64,000 nt of DNA from Opitutaceae bacterium (GTDB lineage Bacteria; Verrucomicrobiota; Verrucomicrobiia; Opitutales; Opitutaceae). The stretch spans positions 1 through 64,000 of the forward strand of contig JADJZJ010000018.1 in assembly GCA_016715765.1 (NCBI GenBank), written 5' to 3'. Positions 52,574 to 60,268 of the stretch are shown in pieces (the stretch's first letter is position 1; each line of letters begins with the position of its first letter). Under the pieces are notes generated by a model that was not told where the DNA came from, did not search any database, and saw only the letters and a list, made by a program, of their open reading frames with translations. The translations under genes were made by a program, and so were the position numbers.

Positions 52574-54003
52574 CCCTGCTTTTGGCTGAGGCCGAGGGCG
52601 TGCGTCATCACGCCGAACAGGGCGGTGTTCTGGATCAGGCCGTGGAGATTTTCGCTGCCGGGCCCGAAGGCCGCGAGTTCGACAAAGTCGGTGGTATGGG
52701 CGGTGCCGGTCCAGCCGACGGAAGTGTAGTTGGAAAGGATCTGGCCCAGCGCGACGATCGGGGCGTTGCGCACCCGGTAGCCTTCGCGATGTTCCTTGCG
52801 CAGGGCCCGGCGGAGCAGGTCGATTTCGTCCTCCGCCAGGGCGAGGTCGGTGGCCTCCTTCACCCGGTCCCGCACTTGCGGCGCGGTGCTGTCGGCATTC
52901 AGGCCGCCGAGCGTCCAGGCGTTGGTCCGGCGGAATTGCGCGAGGCGGTCAAAGCAGGCGCCGGTTTCGCCGTAGCTGCCGCCGGCGCCGTTGAGCCCGG
53001 GGTTGGCGTTGCCGTGGTCGGTCGTGACCATCACCAGCGTGTCGTCGCGGCCGGCGGCGAATGCCACGGCCGCGCCCAGGGCGTCGTCGAACGCGAGCTG
53101 GTCGAATAGCAGGCCGCCGATGTCGTTGGCGTGGGCGGCGTGGTCAATGCGGGCGCCCTCGATCTGCAGCACGAAGCCGCGGGGTTGACGGGCCAGGCGG
53201 GCGAGGGCGGCGCGGGCCAGCTCGGCGAGGGACGGCACGGCGGCGGCCAGCGCCGGATCGGCGCGGTGGTCGAGGGTGTAGGGCAGGTGGCTGTCTGCAA
53301 ACAAGCCGAGCAGCCGCGAACCGGCCGGCGCCTGCTCCAGGGCCTGCCGGTCGCGCACCACCTGGTAACCGGCGCTGACATAATCGGCTGAGAGATCGCG
53401 CCGGTCGGCGCGCCGGGCGGGATCGAAGAACTGCGCGCCGCCGCCGAGCAGCACGTCGATGCCGGCCGCCAGGTACTGGGCGGCGATGGCGGCCTCGTCG
53501 GCCCGTGCGGCCACCTGCGCGGCGAAGCCGGCCGGGGTGGCGTGCGTGATGGTGGCGGTGGACACCAGGCCGGTGCCCAGGCCGGCGGCGCGGGCGAGTG
53601 GCAGGATCGGCGTGTGCGGGCGGCCGTCGGGAGCGAAATTGATGGCCCCGTTGTTGACCTTGTGGCCGCAGCCCCACGCCGAGGAGGCGGCGGCGGAGTC
53701 GGTGACCAGCGAGTTGGCTGATGCGGTGTCGACGAGGGCGCGCCGCACATCGGGCCGGGTGTACAGATCCAGCCAGTGCGTGCCCCGGCCCTCGTGGCGG
53801 CGCCGGTACCGCTCCGCCATGGTCAACGTGCCAAGGCTCATGCCGTCGCTCACGAGGAAGATCACGTTGCGCGCCCGCCCCGGTTCGCCTCGCGGCCCGG
53901 ACGGGATCGGGGATTGGGATTGCGCCCGCAGACCGGGCGTGAGCATGAGCGCGCCACCGGTGAGGCCGGTGCGCAGGAAATTGCGGCGGGAGAACTGGGC
54001 CAT
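52570..54003 (-). CDS. phoA: Tat-exported alkaline phosphatase
   Basis: A 477-residue alkaline phosphatase. The Tat signal SRRNFLRTGLTGG is at the N-terminus. VIFLVSDGM provides a metal-binding Asp; SLVTDSAAASSAWGCG carries the nucleophile Ser in D-S-A-A-A/S context; IDHAAHAND and VTTDHGNAN hold the remaining zinc ligands; TGTAHTTDFV holds the last His ligand. Exported to the periplasm. The stop TAG (52570-52572) lies in the GTAG head of the family D repeat. Minus strand. Confidence 0.92.
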   Translation of the reverse strand: MAQFSRRNFLRTGLTGGALMLTPGLRAQSQSPIPSGPRGEPGRARNVIFLVSDGMSLGTLTMAERYRRRHEGRGTHWLDLYTRPDVRRALVDTASANSLVTDSAAASSAWGCGHKVNNGAINFAPDGRPHTPILPLARAAGLGTGLVSTATITHATPAGFAAQVAARADEAAIAAQYLAAGIDVLLGGGAQFFDPARRADRRDLSADYVSAGYQVVRDRQALEQAPAGSRLLGLFADSHLPYTLDHRADPALAAAVPSLAELARAALARLARQPRGFVLQIEGARIDHAAHANDIGGLLFDQLAFDDALGAAVAFAAGRDDTLVMVTTDHGNANPGLNGAGGSYGETGACFDRLAQFRRTNAWTLGGLNADSTAPQVRDRVKEATDLALAEDEIDLLRRALRKEHREGYRVRNAPIVALGQILSNYTSVGWTGTAHTTDFVELAAFGPGSENLHGLIQNTALFGVMTHALGLSQKQG

Positions 54004-54106
54004 GACCGGAATATGGCCGGCGGCGCGCCGAGATACAGCGGAAACAGGTTACGCTTGGGTGAAATGCGCCGGGGAGCGGGAGAGCAAAAACGGGCTGATC
54101 TCAGCC

Positions 54107-54222
54107 GTAACCATCCAGTCGGCGCTGAACTGCCTCGATGCCGCGAAACCGCAATGTGTTTCCGGTAGGCCGCCAGCTTGCTGGCGCTCCCAGAGCGGGA
54201 GCAAGCTCCCTGCCTGCCCGCC
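54107..54222 (+). repeat. Family D element with conserved leader (copy 3)
   Basis: CCAGTCGGCGCTGAACTGCC leader, then GGTAGGCCGCCAGCTTGCTG and GCGGGAGCAAGCTCCCTGCC. Fits copies 1, 2, 4. Confidence 0.88.
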
Positions 54223-54235
54223 GACCCGTTACGGA

Positions 54236-54979
54236 TCAGCCTCGCCCGGCGTGGATGAGCACGATCGTGGCGATGCCGGCGGCGATGCCGCCGAGCTGGA
54301 GCAGCGTGGCGCGCAGCCGGGTCTGGGTGCGGTGGTCGGGCGTGAGGTCGGCCAGCGCGATGTAGAGGAAACTCGCGGCCGCGACGGCCATCGCATACGG
54401 CGCCAGGGCGGCCGCCTGCGCGCCGGCCCACCAGGCGACCAGCGCGCCGACCAGGGTCGTGAGACTGGCGGCGGTGTTGGCGAAGACCGCCTTGAATTTC
54501 GAGTAGCCGCTGTGCAGCAGGATCGTGATGTCGCCCAGTTCCTGCGGTATCTCGTGGGCCACGATGGCCACCGTGGTGGCCAGGCCGAGGGACACGGATT
54601 GCCGGAAGGCCAGGGCGATGGCCACGCCATCGATGAGGTTGTGGACGGCATCACCCAGCAGGATGAGCGGGCCGGCGCTGGCGTGGACCTGGCAGTCCGC
54701 CTCATGGCAGTGCCGCCAGACCAGCAGCTTCTCGAGCACGAAGAATCCGACGATGCCGGCGAGGACGGTGCCAAGCGCCACCGGCACGGACAGATGGGCG
54801 AGGGCGTGGGGGAGCATGCCGAGCAGGGCGGCGGCCAGCATGGTGCCGGTGGCATAACTGAGGAGGAGGGTTTTCAGCCGCGGCGAGAATCCGCCCCGGC
54901 CCAGCAGGAGCGCGCTGGCCAGCAGCGCACTGCCGACACTCCCGGCCAGGGCGCAGACGAGCAGGAGCAGGAAGGTCAT
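54236..54979 (-). CDS. ZIP-family metal transporter
   Basis: A 247-residue membrane protein with about seven to eight hydrophobic segments. LLGDAVHNLIDGVAIALAF and VAIVAHEIPQELGDITILL are the conserved metal-binding H-N-x-x-D and H-E-x-P-x-E segments of ZIP helices 4 and 5. A His/Cys-containing loop (WRHCHEADCQVHA) lies between helices. Likely zinc or iron. The start at 54979 (MTFLLLLV) follows 29 bases after the SufB stop. An upstream in-frame extension into sufB is not protein-like. Confidence 0.92.
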   Translation of the reverse strand: MTFLLLLVCALAGSVGSALLASALLLGRGGFSPRLKTLLLSYATGTMLAAALLGMLPHALAHLSVPVALGTVLAGIVGFFVLEKLLVWRHCHEADCQVHASAGPLILLGDAVHNLIDGVAIALAFRQSVSLGLATTVAIVAHEIPQELGDITILLHSGYSKFKAVFANTAASLTTLVGALVAWWAGAQAAALAPYAMAVAAASFLYIALADLTPDHRTQTRLRATLLQLGGIAAGIATIVLIHAGRG

Positions 54980-55008
54980 GGGTCGGGGTTTGCGGGCCGA
55001 GCCGGATC

Positions 55009-56406
55009 CTACCCGACCGAGCCGGCCATCTGCAGTTCGATGAGGCGCTTGATCTTGCCGGAGTACTGGAGCGGGAAGCGTTCGACCAGGTTGCTGATGA
55101 ACCCGTTGATGCTCAAACCGCGGGCCGCGGCCTCGGAAAGGCCGCGCTGGCGCATGTAGAAGATCTGCTCCGCGCTGAGGCGCGAGACGCTGGCCTCGTG
55201 TTGCGCGGTATTCCCGGTGCCGCCGGTCTGGATGGCGGGATAGGTGTCGGACCGGCTCGCGGCATCGACCAGCAGGGCATCGCATTCGGTGTGGTTGCGG
55301 CAGCCGGAGACCGTGGCCGGCAGGTCAACCCAGCCCCGGTAGTCGGCGCGGCCGGTGCCCAGGCTCACGCTCTTGGCGGTGATCGTGCTGGTGGTGCGCG
55401 GGGCGCGATGAAACATCTTGGCCCCGGTGTCGTGGTGCTGGCCGGTGCGGGCCACGCTGATCGAGATCGATTCGGCGGCGGCACCCTCGCCCTCGAGCAG
55501 CGTGCAGGGATACTTCATCGTCAGCCGGCCGCCGAGATTGCAGTCGATCCAGTGCACGGAGGCCCCGGCCGCGACCCGGGCCCGCAGGATGGCGAGGTTG
55601 TAGACATTGGGGGCCCAGTCCTGCAGCGCGATGTAGTTCAGGCGGGCGCCGCGCTCCAAGATGAATTCCCCCACGGCGCAATGCAGGGCCGCCTCGGGCC
55701 GCGCCGCCGAGGTGCAGCCCTCGATGAACGTCAGTTCCGAACCGGCGCCGAGCAGGATGAGGGTGCGCCCGAACTGCGTGCCGTGGCGGGCCTGCAGGTG
55801 CATGTAGCATTTCAGGGGCGCCGCCACCCGGACACCGGGCGGCACCCAAATGAACGAGCCGCCGGAGAAGAACGCGGCGTTCAGGCGCGTGAAGGGCTGC
55901 TCATCCCCGCCGACGACCCGGCCGAAGTGCGGCCGGAAGAGCCGGCCGTACTCGGTCAGTCCGCGGGTGGAGTCGACAAACACCACCCCGGCCCGGGCCC
56001 AGCTTTCCTGCAGGCTGCCATGCACAACCTCGCCATCGATCTGAACCTGGGCGCCGCCGAGGAATCCGGCCTCCTCGCGGGACACGTCGAGCGCCTGGAG
56101 CACCGCGCCGGTGGGACTGTCCGGCGCGGCGGCCGCCGGGGCCGAGTAGGGGTGCAGGTCGGCGAAGGGGATGCCGGCCAGTTCCGCCGGCGCCCACGGC
56201 ACGGCGGGACCGGACCCTTCCCAGCCCTGCAGCGCCGCCAGCCGCGCGTCCCGCAGCCAGGCGGGTTCGCCCTTGCACCGGGAGAGGTAGTGGACCGTGC
56301 GCGCCGTCAGCCCGGAGCCGGCGTCCCGCACGGTCGCCAGCGGCGGGGCCGCCCGGGGCCGGACCGCCGGTTCCAGCACGCCGGCCAGTTGGTCGAGGGG
56401 CGTCAT
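55009..56406 (-). CDS. sufB: SufB-like Fe-S cluster assembly scaffold, stand-alone
   Basis: A 465-residue SufB-family protein: FFSGGSFIWVPPGVRV, FIEGCTSAARPEAALHCAVGEF, YIALQDWAPNVYNL, SRSDTYPAIQTG and AEQIFYMRQRGLSEAAARGLSINGFISNLVERFP match SufB, including the Cys in EGC. In a typical suf operon sufB lies with sufC, sufD and sufS; none is beside it here. The divergent MBL gene shares its promoter region and GAGCATATGCTC palindrome. Could be a second SufB or part of a minimal SufBC system with sufC elsewhere. Confidence 0.87.
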   Translation of the reverse strand: MTPLDQLAGVLEPAVRPRAAPPLATVRDAGSGLTARTVHYLSRCKGEPAWLRDARLAALQGWEGSGPAVPWAPAELAGIPFADLHPYSAPAAAAPDSPTGAVLQALDVSREEAGFLGGAQVQIDGEVVHGSLQESWARAGVVFVDSTRGLTEYGRLFRPHFGRVVGGDEQPFTRLNAAFFSGGSFIWVPPGVRVAAPLKCYMHLQARHGTQFGRTLILLGAGSELTFIEGCTSAARPEAALHCAVGEFILERGARLNYIALQDWAPNVYNLAILRARVAAGASVHWIDCNLGGRLTMKYPCTLLEGEGAAAESISISVARTGQHHDTGAKMFHRAPRTTSTITAKSVSLGTGRADYRGWVDLPATVSGCRNHTECDALLVDAASRSDTYPAIQTGGTGNTAQHEASVSRLSAEQIFYMRQRGLSEAAARGLSINGFISNLVERFPLQYSGKIKRLIELQMAGSVG

Positions 56407-56477
56407 CGGGAGGATGGCGGGAGCGGGATCATGTTGGACAAACGTCAGGCGGGCATTGACAGCCGCACATAAATAAA

Positions 56478-56489
56478 GAGCATATGCTC
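56478..56489. promoter_or_regulatory. Perfect 12-base palindrome between sufB and the MBL gene
   Basis: GAGCATATGCTC is its own reverse complement. It lies between the start codons of sufB (56406) and the MBL-fold gene (56503), 14 bases before the MBL ATG. An imperfect version lies at 51145-51158 in front of the DUF134 and NifX-like genes. Confidence 0.6.
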
Positions 56490-56502
56490 AAAACGTCAAC
56501 CC

Positions 56503-57354
56503 ATGATCTCCCTCACGGTTCTGGCGGAAAACACCGCCCGTGGCGCCGGTATCCTTGGTGAACACGGCCTGGCCTATTGGATCGACACGGGCACGCACCG
56601 GGTGCTTTTCGACACCGGGCAGGGGCTGGCCCTGCTCAACAACGCGGCGGTGCTCGGCATTGATCTGGTGCATGCCGATGCGATCGTCCTCAGTCACGGC
56701 CACTTCGACCATGTGGGCGGGCTGGAGGCGGCGCTGGCGGTGGCGCGCCAGGCGGCGCTGTACCTGCATCCCCGGGCGGTGGAGCACAAGTTCACCGGGA
56801 CCAGCCCCGCCACGGCCCGCCGCATCAGCGTGCCTTTTGTCGAGACCGAGGAGTTTCTCCATGACGAGCGCCGGGTGTATGCCGGTCGCGAGCCGGTGGA
56901 GGTCGTGCCGGGGATCTGGGCCACGGGCGAGATACCGCGCCTGAATGACTACGAGGACACGGGTGGGCCGTTCTTTCTGGACCAGGAACTGACGGAGCCG
57001 GACCCGCTGCTCGACGACCAGTCCCTGTTTTTCAACACCGGCGAGGGCGTCGTGGTGGTGCTCGGCTGTGCGCACGCGGGTGTGATCAATACGCTGGACC
57101 ACGTGGCGAGGCTGACCGGCAGGGGCCGCATCCACACGGTGCTCGGCGGCATGCACCTGGAAAATGCCAGCCCGCGACGGCTGCAGGAAACCTTGGCCGC
57201 GCTCCGCCGCCACGACATCCAGCGGCTTGGTCCCGCCCATTGCACCGGCTGGCGCGTGGTGGCGCGGTTTCAGCAGGAGTTCCCGGCCCTCTGCTTCCAA
57301 TGCGCCGCCGGCAGCCGGTTCACCTGGGCCGCGGCCCAGGATTCGACGGCATGA
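56503..57354 (+). CDS. Metallo-beta-lactamase-fold protein
   Basis: A 283-residue MBL-fold hydrolase. LSHGHFDHVGGLEAAL is the HxHxDH metal site; LGCAHAGVIN carries a further His; HTVLGGMHLEN the next; and CTGW near the end. This pattern (GCAHAG, GGMHL) is found in the 7,8-dihydropterin-6-methyl-phosphate synthase group. It may act in cofactor or cluster metabolism. Divergent from sufB. The next gene is a radical SAM protein; the gap of about 110 bases holds no clear promoter. Confidence 0.88.
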   Translation: MISLTVLAENTARGAGILGEHGLAYWIDTGTHRVLFDTGQGLALLNNAAVLGIDLVHADAIVLSHGHFDHVGGLEAALAVARQAALYLHPRAVEHKFTGTSPATARRISVPFVETEEFLHDERRVYAGREPVEVVPGIWATGEIPRLNDYEDTGGPFFLDQELTEPDPLLDDQSLFFNTGEGVVVVLGCAHAGVINTLDHVARLTGRGRIHTVLGGMHLENASPRRLQETLAALRRHDIQRLGPAHCTGWRVVARFQQEFPALCFQCAAGSRFTWAAAQDSTA

Positions 57355-57463
57355 ATCCGCGGATACCGGCCAAAGCGGACTGCCTGCCGTGTTGGCTGCG
57401 GCAGGTCACGGATGATGAAATGATGCAATCTGCGGTCACCGACCCGATGTGCCCGCCGCCGCC

Positions 57464-58510
57464 ATGCGCTCCCGCGATAATGATCTGACGGCCGGCCCGG
57501 ACTGCGTATTTGGGCCGCTGCCCACCCGACGTTTGGGCTGGTCGCTCGGCATCGACACGGTGCCGGCCAAGACCTGCAACTGGAACTGCGTGTATTGTCA
57601 GCTGGGGCGGACCCATCCGCTCACGAACGTGCGCAAGGCTTACCTGCCGGAAAGGAAGATCCTCGCGGCGGTGCGGGCCCGGCTGGCGACACTGCCGGCC
57701 GGCGCCGTCGATTGGATCACCTTCGTGGCCGCGGGCGAGGGCACCCTCCATCGCGGGCTTGGCCGGCTCATCCGTGCGGTCAAGCGCCTGACCGACCTGC
57801 CGGTGGCGGTGATCACGAACGGCTCGCTGTTGTCTCTCGCCACGGTGCGCAGGGAACTGGCGGCGGCCGATGCGGTGCTGCCCACGCTCGATGCGGGTGA
57901 CGCCGAACTCTTTCAGCGGATCAACCGGCCGCATCGCCGGCTGACCTTTGCCCGGCACGTGGCCGGCCTGCGGGCCTTTGCGCGCCTGAAGCGACGCGGC
58001 CGGCTGTGGATCGAGGTCATGCTGGTGGCGGGACTCAACGATTCCACCGCGGCGTTGCGCCGCATGGCCGCGGTCCTGGCCCGGATCAAGCCGGACGAAG
58101 TCCATGTGACCCTGCCGACCCGGTGCCCGGTGGAGCCCTGGGTGCGTCCGCCCACGCCAGCCCGCGTTCGCCGCGCCGAAGGCATTCTGGGTGCCAGGGC
58201 CAAGACGAAGCTGCCCGGACTTGGAACGCGGGGTGACACCGGCGCGGAGGAATTGGTCGGCGTGGTCACGCGGCACCCGTTGCGCCGGACCGATCTGGCG
58301 CGGCTGCTGCCCGGCTGGACGCAGGGGCGCCTCACCCGGCACCTCCGGCGACTGCGGGCGGCCGGCCGCATCAACTATGTGCGCCGCGAAGGGAACACGT
58401 TCATCACGGCCGGTACATTGCGTTATCCCAAGCGAGCAAGGTTCATTAACCGCCCCAAACCGCTTCCGGTCATCCCAGTGAACCCGGCCAACCGGCCATC
58501 ATCACCATGA
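57464..58510 (+). CDS. Radical SAM protein (COG0731-type Fe-S oxidoreductase)
   Basis: A 348-residue radical SAM enzyme: DCVFGPLPTRRLGWSLGIDTVPAKTCNWNCVYCQLGRT (given in pieces DCVFGPLPTRRLGWSL and TCNWNCVYCQLGRT) is the hallmark of the COG0731 group; CxxxCxxC is C-N-W-N-C-V-Y-C. AAGEGTLHRGLG and VMLVAGLNDS follow. C-terminal 100 residues contain a winged-helix-like part (LRRTDLARLLPGWTQGRLTRHL). Physiological role of this group is not settled. Four-base overlap (ATGA) with the ferritin-like gene indicates coupling. Confidence 0.88.
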   Translation: MRSRDNDLTAGPDCVFGPLPTRRLGWSLGIDTVPAKTCNWNCVYCQLGRTHPLTNVRKAYLPERKILAAVRARLATLPAGAVDWITFVAAGEGTLHRGLGRLIRAVKRLTDLPVAVITNGSLLSLATVRRELAAADAVLPTLDAGDAELFQRINRPHRRLTFARHVAGLRAFARLKRRGRLWIEVMLVAGLNDSTAALRRMAAVLARIKPDEVHVTLPTRCPVEPWVRPPTPARVRRAEGILGARAKTKLPGLGTRGDTGAEELVGVVTRHPLRRTDLARLLPGWTQGRLTRHLRRLRAAGRINYVRREGNTFITAGTLRYPKRARFINRPKPLPVIPVNPANRPSSP

Positions 58511-58959
58511 AAAACAAAGACATCATCGCCCTGCTCCAGTCCGCCTATGCGTCGGAACTCGAAACCGTCGCCAATTATCTCGCCAACTCCGTGTGGCTGG
58601 ACGGACTCCGCGCCGAGGAGGTCAAGGAATCGCTCGACGAGGATATCGCCGAGGAACTCGGCCACGCCAAGCAGCTGGCGCAGCGGATCAAACAACTGGG
58701 CGGCCGTCCGCCGGGCTCCCTCAGCCTCGCGCGCAACCAGAAGTCCCTGCAACCGCCCAAGGATTCCACCGACATGCGCAGCGTGATCCGCGGGGTGATC
58801 GACGCCGAGGAGGAGGCGGTCGCCGGCTACCGCAAACTCATCAAGGCCTGCGACGGCACGGACTATGTGACGCAGGACATCGCCGTCAGGCTGCTCGCCG
58901 ATGAAGAGGCGCATCTCTGCCAGTTCAAGGGTTACTGGAAGAGCATCGAACGGAAGTGA
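58507..58959 (+). CDS. Ferritin-like di-iron protein
   Basis: A 150-residue four-helix bundle. ASELETVANYL, EDIAEELGHAKQLAQRI (E-x-x-H), DAEEEAVAGYRKLI and ADEEAHLCQFKGYW (E-x-x-H) are the two pairs of di-iron ligands; resembles the bacterioferritin or Dps-like class. Stores iron or protects from oxidative stress. Coupled to the radical SAM gene by an ATGA overlap. Confidence 0.88.
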   Translation: MKNKDIIALLQSAYASELETVANYLANSVWLDGLRAEEVKESLDEDIAEELGHAKQLAQRIKQLGGRPPGSLSLARNQKSLQPPKDSTDMRSVIRGVIDAEEEAVAGYRKLIKACDGTDYVTQDIAVRLLADEEAHLCQFKGYWKSIERK

Positions 58960-59039
58960 TGGGCGTCGCCCATTGGTGCCGGGGTTGTGGCCGGGCAGGC
59001 GTCCGGCCCGGCTCCGACTCATGCGCTGAGCCGTGACGA

Positions 59040-59163
59040 TGCGGTCGGCAGGCAGGCAGGGAGCTTGCTCCCGCTCTGAGAGCGCCAGCAAGCTGGCGGC
59101 CTACTGGAACACCTTTCCGTATCGCAGCCATCAAGGAGGTTAAACGCCGCATCGTTGGCCGGT
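59040..59163 (-). repeat. Family D element with conserved leader (copy 4)
   Basis: Reverse orientation: leader with GCGGCGTTTAACCTCCTTGA, then AGTAGGCCGCCAGCTTGCTG and GAGCGGGAGCAAGCTCCCTG. The 3' neighbour is the DUF3365 gene. Confidence 0.88.
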
Positions 59164-59202
59164 GTTTAGAAAGGTAGGCCCAGGCGTGAGTGGGCGCTCC
59201 GG

Positions 59203-59847
59203 CTACTTCGCCGGGGCGTCGGCCACGGTCACGCGGATGAGCCCGCGCCACTCGCCGGCGCTGTAGTCGGACGCCTTGTCGGCGGGATAGAGGGTCGCGA
59301 GCTTGGTTTTCAGCGCTTCCGACTGGCCGGCGGAGTCGCCGTGACAGGCGAGGCATTTGGGCATGATGCCGAGAGGCTTGTAGACGCGCCACTCCGGGGC
59401 CGCGGGCGGGGCTTCGACGCGCTGCACCAGCAGCGGCGGGGGCGAGTCGCCGTTGTCGAGCAGCTGCTGGATGTGATCGAGCGCGATTTTCTCGGCGGCG
59501 TCCGGGGCGTTGGCGGGACTGCGGAGCCGCAAACTGGTGCGCTTCACGGCGGTGATGCGGGGCAGGCCGGCCACGGTGCCGTTGGTGATGGGCACGGCCT
59601 TGAGGTGGCAGCTTTCCACCGCGCCCTCGGCTCCGTCCTTGGCCATGGCCGAGTTGACCTCGCGGACAAGCTGGGTGGCGAGGCGGTTGATGGCGGCTTC
59701 GCCCAGTTTGCGAACTTCGGCGATCTCCGGGGACTCCTCCGTGACGAAGGTGGCCTTGACGGCGCCGGCGTCCGCCGCGGCGCCACCCAGGGGCGTCAGC
59801 GACAGGATCAGGGCCAGCGGGGCGAGGAGTTTAAGGGGGTGTTTCAT
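59203..59847 (-). CDS. DUF3365 (Tll0287-like) exported c-type haem protein
   Basis: A 214-residue periplasmic protein with signal peptide (LLAPLALILSLTPLGGAAADA), a DUF3365 domain with YKPLGIMPKCLACHGDSAG (C-x-x-C-H haem site) near residue 160, and LRSPANAPDAAEKIALDHIQ. The domain is used for redox or gas sensing and electron transfer. Placed close to a sulfur-compound cluster, so it might receive electrons from or donate to it. Start 59847 preferred (MKHPLKLLA), since the frame is open to 60027. Confidence 0.82.
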   Translation of the reverse strand: MKHPLKLLAPLALILSLTPLGGAAADAGAVKATFVTEESPEIAEVRKLGEAAINRLATQLVREVNSAMAKDGAEGAVESCHLKAVPITNGTVAGLPRITAVKRTSLRLRSPANAPDAAEKIALDHIQQLLDNGDSPPPLLVQRVEAPPAAPEWRVYKPLGIMPKCLACHGDSAGQSEALKTKLATLYPADKASDYSAGEWRGLIRVTVADAPAK

Positions 59848-59879
59848 GATGGGGGTAATCAACTTGCCTGCGGAATATC

Positions 59880-60128
59880 CTATTCGGTTGCGTTCCGATG
59901 GCGATGGGAAAAACCGGCCGGCGTCTCGAGCGTGACGGGCAATCCGCCCGTGGATTGGAAGCGGGGGCATTCCCGGCCGGCGCGCCGCATGCGTTCGTCG
60001 GCCCCCGGACGCTCGCACCAGATCCATTCGTCAAAGGTGCCGGCATGCGGCCGGGCAAAAATGCAGTCAGGACCGCAGGGCCATTGCTGGTGGGGAGGTG
60101 CGGGAGGGTTCATGGCTGCCGGCCACAA
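59880..60128 (-). CDS. Possible small Cys-rich protein
   Basis: An 82-residue frame between two real genes. It reads PCGPDCIFARPHAGTFDEW, IWCERPG and RAGRECPRF, with spaced cysteines that look like a small metal-binding protein. No known family is recognised. Same strand as neighbours. Could be a chance frame in GC-rich DNA. Alternative Met at 60113. Confidence 0.4.
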   Translation of the reverse strand: MWPAAMNPPAPPHQQWPCGPDCIFARPHAGTFDEWIWCERPGADERMRRAGRECPRFQSTGGLPVTLETPAGFSHRHRNATE

Positions 60129-60268
60129 TTCCGCTTCAAGGACGCCGTCGCCAGCGCGGCGCGTCCGGCAGTGAATTCAACCCGGCTCCACATGGGAACC
60201 AACGCTAGCGGGGGGCCGGAAGGGTCGCAAGCCGGGCCGCCGGTTATCAGCCGGCGGCCGTGGCGGTA

